Assembly: GCF_028858725.1 (NCBI RefSeq)
Contig: NC_084773.1
Span: 7,678,350-7,742,349 of the forward strand
DNA from: Colius striatus
Taxonomy: Eukaryota > Chordata > Aves > Coliiformes > Coliidae
Length of the DNA stretch: 64,000 nt
Reading direction: 5' to 3'
Below the pieces are notes generated by a model. The model saw only the letters and a program-made list of their open reading frames with translations. It had not been told where the DNA came from and made no database searches. This document shows, in pieces, positions 1 through 18,800 of the stretch. A program made the position numbers and the translations under genes. Every line of letters starts with the position of its first letter. Position 1 is the stretch's first letter.

Positions 1-222
1 CTTTGAAATATTTTTTATTCAACATTTCCATCTGAGTCTTTTGGCAGCATTTGGTGTTTTTTGCCAGGACCTGCCCTGTGTGGGAGTAGCAAGATGTCTG
101 GTCTTAACACTAATAACATCTGGCCATTGAGCAGTAGAGTTCAGCACTTTTCCACCAGTGCTGCCTGCCTGCAGAGCTTCACTGGTGTCATGCATCACTT
201 TCTAAAATATGCTGGTTACTGA

Positions 223-1707
<1,485 letters not shown>

Positions 1708-1910
1708 ACAGCACCTCCAGCACTCATGTTAGTGGGCACTCTCTCAAAGCCATGCCTGAGGCATCTGAAAATTTTTCTTCCTTCTATAGGAGTCAAGCAG
1801 AAAATCTAGCGCTGAAAGATTCAGTGCTGGGGGTTGCAGAATAGCACTGGAGAGCCAGGAATAGGTGCTGACACTATTTAGAGGCCAAAAATAATATATA
1901 TTGGAGCTTC

Positions 1911-1916
1911 AATAAA
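1911..1916 (+). terminator. USP4: USP4 poly(A) signal
   Basis: A canonical AATAAA hexamer lies about 200 bp after the USP4 stop codon, on the same strand, with no other candidate between. It probably ends the USP4 transcript within the next 10-30 bases. Confidence 0.75.
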
Positions 1917-4248
1917 GTTCTTTTTAAAATCTGGCTGAGCTGTGTGGCTAGAGGCTGGGCTGGGCTGTGGGGCTGAGGGTTGTAGCTGAGGTCTGGAGTA
2001 CAGCCTGAGCTGGAGGCCAGGTCACAGCTGAGCCTTGCAGGAGCCCATGAAGGAACGTGGTGGGTACGATTCTGTGAATCGATGTCGGGGCTTCCTGCTG
2101 GCTCTCTGGTATTGCTTTTGGGCCCTACCTGTGTCAGGGAGGCTTGCTGCTGCACCCTTTCTGGAAGCTCAGCTCAGATATGTCTACATCTGGCTTGTCT
2201 GTTGCAGTCTCTGCCATTGTACTTTGGTCCCCTTGCTAAGCAGCAGATGCTTGTCTTGTGTCCTCTCACTGATGCATTTGAGGCTTTTCTGGGCAGGTTT
2301 GACTCAGCCTTTTTCATGTGAGCAGTGAACCTGTAATATAGGAAACCTGACCAGAATCAAATCATACCTGCCTATGGTATGGCACACGTGCAGGCTGATG
2401 TGCACAGTGATGCAGGATGCAGCTGCTGTGGCTCCCATTCTTCTGCAGAGAAAATATCATCCATAAGGTTGGCCATTTCTTGTCTTCTCCATCCATCTCG
2501 TGCACTCCTCACTTCCAGGCTGCTCTGTAAGCACTTTTCTGCCTCCACCCTTTTTCCTATGGCCTGTGCAATGGCAGCATTTTTATCTTTGTTTGCTCAT
2601 TTATGTAACTCCTCGTAGCTTTTTCTCCAGCAAAGCTCAGCATTGTGTCCTCAGAGTTGTCACCTGTAAGGCTGACAGCCCAATTGTGTGAGTTTTCAGC
2701 CTTTTCTCTTGCAACCTTTAGACTTGTTTTTTGGACTGTTCTTTCAGCCTTTCTCCTCCTTTGAGTGATGCTCTTGAAGATGCCCACCCCATCATGTTCT
2801 GTGAGGCTGCAGGTGTGACAGTCCTGTCTGAGGTCTCTCTGCTTGAGCTGTTCAGTAATTGTGCTCCATCCTTTGATGCAACTGGCAAATGCTCCCTCTG
2901 CCTTTACTGTCTTGTGTTACTTGTAGGACTCAAGTCTAGCTCTCTCCTTGAGTGAGGACTCCTGTAAGTGCTAGATCAGGTCACTCCTCAGTGGAGAACT
3001 GTTTTTACATGTGAAAAATGGGAAAAATCTAGAGCCTTAGTCTGTGTTTTAGGGACAGATCTAGATCAAGGTGGTGAACCAAACAAGAGGGTTGTTTTTT
3101 TTTTCTGGGAGCCAAGAATGTTGCAAGAAGACTAAGACAGGCTCCAGCCCTGCTTTTTTCCCCTCCTCTGAAACACATGCTTGCAGCCACTCTGTCCTCT
3201 GTGCACAGCACTGTGGCTTCACTGCTGACCTTCTCCCATGGTCAGTTTAACAGTGCTCGGCCATTAACTGTTACTGCAGCTCTGGGGGCCAAACCCCACA
3301 GGAAATGGCTGTGTGCCTGTCCCTGCACTGCTGCTGTGCTGCAGCCCAGCACAAGCCCAGGGGCCAGCATGAGGAGGGCTGGCTGTAGCTACACTCTACT
3401 GCTGTGATCCTCCTCTGCAGAGTTTTGCTTTGAAAACATTGACATTTGAATTTTGAGATCAGAATTGCTTAATTGCTTCTGCTGTTAAACTTTTGGGGTG
3501 TTTGGGGCTTTTACAACTCTTAATGTTGTATTACTGGTTTTCCTTCCTTGTTCCTGAGGGGAGCATCCAAAAAGCAATTCCCAAGCTGTAGCACTGCACT
3601 GAATTACTCTGATCAGCATTTTCTTTTGTTCATTTTACCCTGAATGAAAATCATGTGGGCATTCCCAAACGGGGGAAGAGAGGAAAGGGAGAGGAGTAAA
3701 AAGACCTTTTGAAAAGATAAATATCCTTTGTTCTCTTCCTCACCTCCCTACCTGTGCTGATGCTCAGAAACGCATCAGTGGGGCTAAATCTCCGATGCTG
3801 AGATGCTGAACAGACTGTTGTAATGCAGAAAAAGTGGCCCAGCTCTTGCTTTCTCTGCGTCTGAGCTGATGGGCTTCAGCTGCTGTGTGTGTGCTGTAAT
3901 AGCAGACTTGTTTTTTAGACTAGCACTTTGTAAGTGGCTGGCTCTATTGTACAAAGAGGAAAATTAAATGAGTGGTTTGCACTGAAACTGCGTTGTGTTA
4001 TACTTTCAGCTTTCATTATGTGACCTGAGGCTGCTGGTTGTGAGGATGTCTGGTGCTCCAGGAGCTCTTTTCAGCTCCTGGAAGAGAAACAGAACTCCAG
4101 CTAGAAATCCACACAGAGGGCCCTGCCCTCAAATACAACATGTAGTCCTGGGACTCAAATCAAAGTTAGGTAACTGCAGTTCTGAACATGGTTGTTTTCT
4201 TTTATTCTTGGCTTTGCTAAAATACATCATAGAGTTTTAGGCAACACA
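1917..4248. other. Intergenic region between convergent USP4 and EMC3
   Basis: About 2.3 kb separates the two tail-to-tail genes. I see no exon with paired splice sites and no RNA gene. Around 1930-2040 there is a purine-biased, GCTG-rich stretch of imperfect short repeats. Open frames here are short and show no family motif. A short T-run lies near 3092-3102. Confidence 0.6.
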
Positions 4249-4254
4249 TTTATT
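4249..4254 (-). terminator. EMC3: EMC3 poly(A) signal
   Basis: TTTATT on the plus strand reads AATAAA on the EMC3 strand, about 45 bases past the EMC3 stop codon. A second copy lies at 4201-4206. The 3' UTR therefore appears very short unless a more distal signal is used. Confidence 0.6.
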
Positions 4255-4298
4255 TTCAAATTACTTCTAGAAGAAGAGGCAAGAGCACATTCTCAAAT

Positions 4299-9060
<4,762 letters not shown>

Positions 9061-9284
9061 TGGGAGCAGCTGTACTACAGAGAGCAGCGTCTTCGGCCGA
9101 TCTGGAGCTGCCGAGGGCTCCTCATGCTCTGGGGAACTGTTCTGCTTCCAGTCAGATATTTGACGTAGCGCAGTTTAATAACTTCGAGCAAAGACTTGAA
9201 ACTGAACGTGAGGCGACCGGGGCTCTTTGAAAAGGAATTTTAAAGTTGCAAACGTGAGCTGAGAGTTACTTATTTTTAAAGAAA

Positions 9285-9325
<41 letters not shown>

Positions 9326-9326
9326 T
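9285..9326. repeat. (TC)n(TA)n microsatellite in FANCD2 intron 1
   Basis: About ten TC dinucleotides run directly into about eleven TA dinucleotides. This compound simple repeat lies between the promoter CpG island and the first coding exon of FANCD2. Confidence 0.95.
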
Positions 9327-9832
9327 ATTTATCTATCTTTTTAATCACCCACCAAAAGATGATGATCCCGATGGAGGTTTGTGCTGACAGAGCCTTTCTT
9401 GCAGTGATGAATGGGAATGGGTCTGGGCTCACGAATGCTGTGTTGCTGATCCGTCATAGCTTTGCCTGGGCATGGGGAGAGTGTCATGAGCTTAGGTCAG
9501 TGGATGCCATCCCAGACATCTTAGTTACTCAGTTTAACTTGCCATTTAGTTAGCCTGGCAGCTAAACCTTGTTTTCTGAGGAACTGAGTTTTAGGGAAGG
9601 TGATGTGTTATGGTATTCAAACATAACAAGCTTTAAAATCTCCAGCTGTACAGTAGAAAGCTGTGATATGATGCTGTTTAAGCCAATAATCTGCTTTTCT
9701 TTGAGCAGTTTCAATTTCTGGACTGTTTCCCCTGTCTACCCACTAAGATATTCTAGATTCGCTTAACAAAATCTGAAAGTCAAGTCTCCTTTACTCACTT
9801 GTCTTTTTCCTTTGTTTTTGTAGACAGCAACC

Positions 9833-12800
9833 ATGGTTTCAAAAAGGAAATTGACAAAAAGTGATGCATTTGGAGAGAGCTGCAAGACAGACTTGCCAAG
9901 TAGGTGCTCTGGTATAATCTTACAGGGAACGGGGAGACCCCATGGCAGAAGCAGCAGCTCCCAGACAGGGGGAAAGCCAAACTGTCAGTTTTGATGGTGC
10001 TAAACGTTAATAACACTGTTGATCTTTAAACACTCTTAAAAACCACAATAAAACAGCACCTCTAAAAGCACTGCCATGTCTTCTTTGAGTCCTTCTGTTC
10101 CCATACCTTTGATCAGTGTTTGTTATCACTGCCTTCAGAGTCTGCAGACTAATCACATTTGATCAAAAGTTGATATCTATACATCAAAGGGAAATAACCT
10201 CTCTAAATACCTGGAGGGAAGACAGATAGTGATTTTTTTGCTTTAGCACACAGGTGGATACCTAAGAGGTAGGTTTAGTGGGGGAACCTGTATTAAATTT
10301 AGTGCTTTTCAGGACAGAGGGAAGTATGTGCTCTATCTTTCCTTGTAATCTCTTAGTGGGTATGTCTCCCACAAGAGTAAGCTGCTGGAGGTGTGTCTTA
10401 GCTGACTTTGGTTATGGATCACTCAAGGGGGTGAATAAGAAGTGTTCCTTTCTGGTGTCATGCTGCAGGGATAACTGCTTTGTAGGATCTGTGCCTTTGC
10501 AGCTGAGCTGGCTGGTGACTGCTGTCAAACAGCAGTACACTTTGTTGCTCTGATCCTATAAGGGCATTCCCATGTTCCTCTCATTTCTTACTAGAAGGTT
10601 GATTGTGAATTAGTTGTTTATATGCAGGATCCTTGCTAGTTTCATTGCAGAGTGTGTTTGATGCAGTGTGTCTTGTTTCCTCAGAAACAAAGAAGTCACG
10701 GATTTCTGATACGGAAAATGCCTTTGCCCATGAGGGAGTGGAGAATGAGGGAGTCTTTGAAGAGCTCCTTAGAACATCAGGAGTTATATTGAAAGCTGGG
10801 GAGGGACAGAATGAAATAGGTATGCATTCAATACTTACTCTCTCTGCTAGTGTCTGGAAAGCTGTGAAGCTGACTGGTGCAAAGTAAAGTCACACTTCAC
10901 TTGTACAGCAAAAGTGCTTGAGCCAGCTTGTTGCAAAGTTCAAGCGAGCCTTCATCTGGCCTCCTAATTTTTATATACCCCGTGAATTGCACAGTTCCTG
11001 CTGAATTCAGTGCATCACCTAAACTCATTATACCACCTTTTTGGGGGGGTACATGCTAAGTTGAAAGACTTCTGGAAGATAGGTATAGGTATATATCTAA
11101 AGATAGGAGGTATATGGAATAAGATTAGACTGCATCTATGACTACAGGGTTGAGTTACAGAGGCAGGGGCTCTGAAACCACAAAATGAATGTGTTATGTT
11201 GCCTTTTAGCTCAGACAGGGCCCCGAGGAATTTATGTATTATACCTTTTTAATGCTATTAGCTACTCTCAGCCCAGGCTGACAAAAGTAAAAGTGGTGAT
11301 ACCAGTCAGGCTTTTGCTAAGTGGACTCCTCAATAGACCAAGGGCACAGTATTGGTGGAGGGACTTGAAGGCTTATACTTAGTGTAGTTGTTACAACGGT
11401 AAATGGATAAAATATTTACTTTTCAAACTTTCTCCTTAGCTGTAGATCAAATGACTTTCCAGAAGAAGCTCTGCTTGGCCCTGGAGAAGCACCCTACTTA
11501 CCCAGGCGTGAGTACTGGTCTGTGCTTTGGCAGGAGCCACCTTTAAAACTTTGCTGTATAGCAAAAGACACAAATGCAGCCTGGCCCTGCTAGTCTCATA
11601 CAAAAGTGTGCAAAATGGCTTATCTTGGACTTCTGTGATCCAAATTGTCTAGTACTCTCAATGTTGCTGTCTCAGCGTTTGATCCTGTTGTCCTGCTGTA
11701 TCTGTCTCTTCTCAGCATGTGCCTCTCTCAAACCAGCCTTGATGTTCATGCTCCAAGTTTGAGTTAGCATAATTCCAAGCAAAAATGCTCCACTTTCACC
11801 ACCTTACCCTGCTGAAGTAATTAATTGGCAATACTATTTAATAGACAAAGACTCTTTAAATCAGAAAAATAATTTGCTTCACTTTTTAATGGAAGATGTG
11901 TTTGGTTTTGTGTTGGCTGGGTGCTGACAGCATTAAAACTGCCACAATATGGTGTTCCTCTCCAGTCAACAAGCCTAGAGTGGACATCCGAAGGCCAGTG
12001 GTTTAAATCCTGTAAACAATTTTTGGGTGCAGCTCTTGTCACATGAGATGTTGCCACCTCAGCTGAACAGGAAGAAAGGCAAAGCCCTTCTAAATCAAAA
12101 TAAGATGTAAGACTGCTCTTTAGAGTTATTTTGCAAAACAGCTAGTGTTTTCTTGTGGAAATGGTTTAGACTAGAATTCGTTTGTTATACAGCTTTCATT
12201 GCATCACAGTTTATCTGCAGTTCCCTGGCTATCTCTTCCCTATTCTCAGCATCTCCTCCCAAAGAGCATCCTAAAAGCCAGCAGTGGATCATAATGTCTT
12301 TTCAGGAAGTGAGTAACTGCTCTCTGTCTTGTAGGTTGTGAAAGAATTTATCAGTGGCTTGGAATCTCATATCAAGGACAGAAACCAGTTCAAGAACTGT
12401 CTCCTGCCATGCAGTCCCATACGGACTGAGGGGTCAAGGTCAGAGAAAATGCTTTTTGTCTTCCCTTTCAGTCAGAGCAAGTCACATAACACTGAGCAGA
12501 GTGGAGGGAAAGGCCATAGCTCCAAGTGATACACAACAAGACTTGTTTCTTCTGCGAAAGTGGCTAGTGTAATACATTGCTATCTAAAAGTAAGTTGAAA
12601 GGAGTAAGTCACAGAATTTACTAGCTGCCTTTGGCATGTGTTGGGCTCCACGGCATTTTATGGCAACAACCAAATAGTGGGGAGAAAAAAATTGACAAAG
12701 TTAGTGAAGGTCAGCTGCTCTTTGACAGTTATTCCAGGAGACACAGCTTAACCACAGAGACTTGCATTTTCCGCTCCTAGTAGTCTTCCAGAGAGTAAGC

Positions 12801-15800
12801 TCATTCACAGGTAAATACAGGTTTAATTTTGTATGTGTTTGTGGTTACCATTTGTTACCATAAGTTGTTGTAAGTCACTTAAACCCAACAACCAAACAAT
12901 AATGGAAAGAGTTACATCCTGTTCTAACATGTTTTTATTACAACTGTAATCTTTCATCTTGCAGGACTCTGGTGCACTCATATTGTGAAAGCCTCATTAA
13001 ACTGCTTCTTGGAATTAAGGTCTTACAGGTATGGACACCTTAGTTTTCTCTTTGCTGTGGCATTGATTTATTCAAGAATCCTTTTGCTTATATAAAAAGA
13101 GGGTTGATTGAACTGTTTGTTCTGGTTGTGAGGCAGATGAGGCTGCATCTGGAATAGTGTCCAATTTCTTTAAGGACACAAAGATGCTCAGGGCCTCGAG
13201 CACATGGCATAGAAGAAGAATGAGAGGGAACAGGGTTTGTTTAGTCTTAAGAAGAGAAGATTAACGGAGATCCTGTGGACTTCAAATATCTAGTTGCATG
13301 GTGTAGAGAAAACAGAGCTAGAGTCTTCTCAGAGGTGAACAAGGGCAGGATGAGATGACAGCTCAGGACAGCCATGGCAAATTTTGATAGGATGTAACCA
13401 CTTCCACTGTGGAGAATGTTTTCCTTAAGTGCTAGAACAAGTAGGCTAGAGAAGTGATGGAAACTCCATTATTGGAGGAATTTGAATCTTGGAGTTGTTT
13501 AAAATTGGCCAAGATGCTGAGCAATCTGATGGCATGAACAAGTTCTGTTACTCCGTGTGTACAAGTTGCATCAAGATGTATATGGAGTTGAAGATGACAG
13601 ATACTTCACCAAGGTGTGGGAAACCTTAGAGCAGCTATGGATTTTAATCCTTCTATAACTAGAATGTTTTAAAAGTCCTTGTCTTGATATTTTTAGAGTT
13701 GCATGTAGGCCAAATTAAAGAGAGGAAGAATTAGTCCTTCTAAGGGAATGGCAAAAGCATGTGGGCACTGTTTTCAAACTTGCCTGAAGTTGATGCTTTT
13801 TATTCTCATGTGGTGAAAAGCAATTCATCTGGGTCTAAGAAAGAGAGCTTTGGTGCAGAGGAACTGTCTATCCTGCCTGCATGCTCTGCTTCTGTTAGAT
13901 TATGGGGATAGTTTACACTACTCTCGGCATTTTTGGTTTTCAGCTTTCTGGTATTAGAGAAGAGATTTCTTATACAAGAAATATTTTTATACGCCCTTTT
14001 GAGTCTTTTGTTCTCTGTGCATATTTCATCTCTTGTGAAAATCAGTTTTGGTGGTAATGCCACAGCACAAGCTGTAAATCATCATCTTAACATCAGCTTT
14101 TTGCCTTTCTTCCAGCCTGCTGTCATAACACTCTTGTTGGAAAAGATTCCTGAGTTCTTTTTTGACATGTGAGTATGGACTTGTCTTCTCTCTGCCTTGA
14201 AATAGAACTTCTTCCTTTGGACAGTCAGCAGCTGTTTGACTTTAACTGTTGCTTCAAATTTACCTGAATGGATGTTTGCCACTGACATTTTTATTTCTTC
14301 ATAGGTGTGTAAAATTATCTGTGAGGTACCATGATTTTAAACTTGTGGGTACTTAATTCAGAAGACAAATTCATAGAAGCTGAAATACAGACAGACCTGC
14401 CTCATGATTTATTTTGCTCTTTGTAGCCAGTGGCACAAACTTTGGAGGTATTTCAGCAAAGGGACTTCAAAATGTCTCACTATTCGAAGAAGATGAAAGT
14501 GTCTGGCAGACTTTTAGAAGGCTGCCAGATGCAAAAAGACCTCCTTGTAAAAATACAGATTGTGTTCAAACAAGGAAAAATATCTGTTGGTTTTTGAATG
14601 TAGAACACTGTAGTAAAGGGAGAGGTCTTGAGGTGCAATGTAAGCAAAGCTTGAACATTTCAGCTCTTTTTCCAGTGCCCTGGATGCTCATTAGAGAGTT
14701 AGGGGAGCGGGTCAAAGGACAGGAAAGAGCTGAGGCTGTTCCTGACAGGGTTTCAATGCTGAGTATCAAACAGTTATAAATGCTGTATAGAGGCTGAGTT
14801 TGAGAAATTGTCTTAGGCTGAAGTCTTGTTAGAGGTGGGTTTAACACAGTCACAAGGACTGAATTGTTTTCATCCAAGAATTCTAAAGGATCTTGGATGT
14901 TAAATTGATAAGTTGTTATTTGTGCTGTGAACCCTTAGTAAGTCTTAAAAGTGGATGTTGTTACACCTGTCTCCTATCAAACTGTATGAAGAATCGTTTT
15001 TTCCTGTGTATTAATGACCAGTTAAAACTGAGGAAGGTTTAACCACTGTTTCTAACTATGCAAGGCAGCAAACAAAGAGACAAGAAGTAGTTTCTCAGGT
15101 TGTGCATAATTACCCTGTTGAATTCAGTATTGCAGAATGTACAAGTTGGAAATCACACACAGTTGTGGGTTTTGTTTTGTTTTTAATATGGGTTAGGGAA
15201 ATTAGTGGAGGATAAATGCACTGCTGGATAATGGACATGAGGGACTGGGTGCCAGGTTCTGCCTTGAAGATTTGCTGAACTGCTTGTTGGAGGCTGACTG
15301 GAAACTGTGAAAAGATTGCTCTGTGAATTCCCTGTTACCCAAAATGTATCCAGAAGCATCTAATGCTACAACTGAGGACAGGGATACAGGACTGAATGGA
15401 GACTTAGACCAAGCTAGTGTAGCTGTCCTTAGGGGCACAGGAGATCTGAAGTAAGGTCACATGTAGACTCTCTTTTTGTACCATAGCTGAGGATGTTGTG
15501 GGTGGTGTGTTGAAATGGGCTGGTGGTATCCCTGCTTTGTGTGCATAGCAAGGAGGTAGGGTTCTTCCCAGAGGATGCTAAAATCTGTAGCGGTGTTGAT
15601 GGTATTTACATCATGATTTGGAGAGTTAATTTGAATTGCATCTCATGGTCTTGCTGACCAGCAGCAAAGCTTTTGAGTCTTTTGGATCTGATTAATCTGT
15701 GTTTCTGCTGTTCTAGCGTGGGCACTTTTGGAACAAATTTTCCCCGACTCATTATCAATCAATTTAAATGGCTTGACAGGCTTCTCGACAGCCAGGTGGG

Positions 15801-18800
15801 TACTGATGGTGCAATCCCAGGTATGCTTCCTTCAGTCAGCTTTGCAATGCCTCTCAAGTGGTACAAAATTAATTGTTATGCCAGTGAGAACTGATGTTGT
15901 TTTCCTGTTCACATGCTGAAGGAGAGATTTAATTCTTTCTGGTTTATTTTTATCATCTTCAGTGACTTTTGAACATTCCTTTTTATTGTTTTTCTTCTTC
16001 CCTGGCTCTAAGTCTCGTTTTTCATAAATTTATATGTGTGATATACCCACATGGCTGACCCCATGCTGTTTTAAAGCTGTTGCTGGCAGGAAGTTGCATT
16101 CTCTTCTTGTTTAATTTTAATAGGAGATATCGAATACTTGCAGGCATCTGGGTGTGAATTCTGTCTTTCTGCTTTGGTGATTTTTTTTCCTTCTTTCATG
16201 GAGTCAGTCAGTCTCTGTGGGTTATTTAGTACTGAGGGGCTCTTACTAGAAAGTCACAGAATTAACTGAATCTAGAAGTCATATTAAGTGCTGATGAGCT
16301 TGCTGTTGAGTTTCCCACTTTTCTTTGCTCACTAAGATGGTAATATCCTACCTGTGAAACACCATTGTTCCATAAAAGTCTGTGCTGTGATTCATGGCTT
16401 CAACAGGACAATGAATTAAGAGGCAGTTGGCATAAGTCCAGGCAAATGGCTTTTCAAGTGACTTACACTCGGAATATTGTTGCCATGCTAATGAACTGCT
16501 TGCTCACAGTGAATCTCCTGGGTTTTACAAGTGTTCCTTTTGGCTGCAGGATCTTGTCAAGAAGCTAATGCAGATGATTAACATCTCTCCTGTACCAATC
16601 CAGCATGATATTATCACCAGTTTACCTGAGATCATGGAGGATTCCCAGCAAAGTGAGGTTGCCAGAGAGCTCAGGTACAAATGATTCTCATGGGGTTTTT
16701 TTTTTCTCTTTTTTTCTTTTTTTCCTGTTTTTTCCTCATGCTGAACAGAAAAAGACAGCATGTGTTAATGAAGGTTGCACCAAAACTGACTGAAGTAGTA
16801 GGGCAACAGTTCATTTCTGTTAATGGTAGCATTCAAGGACAGCTGACATTGGCATAGGACGTGTAATTTGTCTGGTTATGCTCTTAGAGAGAGGTCTAAA
16901 TGCTCCAAAAGTGCTTTTATCTGAAAAATTACTGAACTCTTTACCTGGGTACTGTTTGCAATTATTAGAGCAAATACTGTGACTAGAGGAGAGGTCACAA
17001 ACGACACAGATTCTATCTCTGGCTTTGGTGGCAATCTCAGTTCCATTTTGCTGATGACACACTCATGGGACAGAACTGTGGCTTGAAGGTGTCAGACCCT
17101 AGTGGTTAAATTACATACCAGCAATCTCACTACTTTTTTCTATGGAATCATACAATTTAATAAAGATCCATTCATGGTTCTGTTAAGAGGATCATTTGTT
17201 TTCTTTTTCTTGTATATCAGCTGCTTACTAAAACAGGGCAGACGGTTAACAGTTCCTATCCTGGATGCCCTTTCTCGTCTGGATCTGGATGCAGGCCTTC
17301 TGGCTGAGGTGAGAGCTTTTACTGAGCAGCTGAGCAGAACCCAGCCCCTGCGTAGCAACAGGAGAGCTAGAACTGTTTGATCATTCAAAGTATTTTCTGA
17401 CTCTTGTGGGCCTGGAAAAGTCGTGAATTAGCTGGAATTGGAAAGGAGTCAAAGAAACTGAAGCTATTTTGGAAATGTGTGAGGGGTTCAGTGAGAAACA
17501 GAACTTTTCTGGCTATTACAGTATGTCTTAGCAGAAGATGTTACAGCTGTCTTAGCAAAAGCAAAATCACTTTGCCCTGCTGCAGTAAATGTTTACTCCC
17601 CATCTGAAACCTGCTTATTGTCACTATTTCTTTTTTTTTGAGGTACAATGACCAGACTAGAGCACTATATTCTAAGGAAAGACAGACTGGTCATTAAATC
17701 ATCACATGACTGTATTTTTTGTCTGCAGAATAATGGTAAAGGAGACAAGATGTTGTGCCTTGGGTCTTCTGGACACTCTGGATTGGGGCATCTCTTGCAG
17801 TTAGGCTTCTTATGAATAGAATGAAATTGATTCAACTGGGTGAATGAGATATTATTTTGCACAGTCCTCAAAGGCTGGTGCTGCATACTGGGCTACACGT
17901 AGCTGTGCTTTTTCCTTTTTGAAAGCCAGTTAAAAAATGATAGAGCCAAGCATTTGTTGGCAATGCCAAGTGAAATGGTGAGGAGTTGATGGCAGCAAAT
18001 TGCAGGCTAGGAGCTTCAGGTTGAACATGTTGGAGTCTGCAACACTGACATAAATTATCAAAGAAGTGGCAGTGCTTAGGGGTTTACCTCCTTCCTTGGG
18101 TATCTTCAACACTCAGTTAGCAAAGCCAAGGCCAGTCTGCTCTATACTGACAGTATCCCTGCTCAGAGCAGGAGGCTGGGCTATAAGCCTCCAAAGATTC
18201 CTTCCCTCTGGCATAGCTGTGTTTCTGCAAGCCCATGTCTCCCATCTGAGACAGTATCTCTCTCCTCAGGTGCGGCAGTGTGCCATGACCATTGTGCCTT
18301 CTGTAAAACTGGAAGATTTGCCTGTAGTAATAAAATTCATCCTCCACGACATCAAGGCAGCAGATGCAGTAGAGGTACAGTATTTTCTGTATACTACAGG
18401 CTAGTAACTTGTCTAATCCAGTGTGTGTTTTACCAGAGAGCAGTTGCTCCACACACAGAGGTGTCTGCTTTTACATTTTCAAGTAAAAATTTTAATATTG
18501 CCAAGGATCAAAAGCACATGTAGAAAATGTATCTGTCCCTTGACAGGAATTTGGTTATGCTTTCAGGCATGAGAATTGAAACCCCCTCCTTTCCACTGCC
18601 TCTTGCAAATTTTTCTTATTTGTTCTTAGATTTTGTGTGTGTGTGTGTGTGTGTGTAAACATGTTGACTGAAAGCAGCAAGATTCTCATGAGCTAAGAAG
18701 TTAAACTCTTAGAGTGAAAAGCTCTGGTTAGGTGGCAACTTTAAGTCTTTGAATTTTATCTAGGAGTTTTTGCATTGTACAGATCATTTAAGGGTTTTAA

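Noticed and set aside
14414-14779. 121-codon plus-strand open frame in FANCD2 intron 7
   Set aside because: The flanking exons (14116-14168 and 15717-15795) join perfectly in phase without it and match the known protein.
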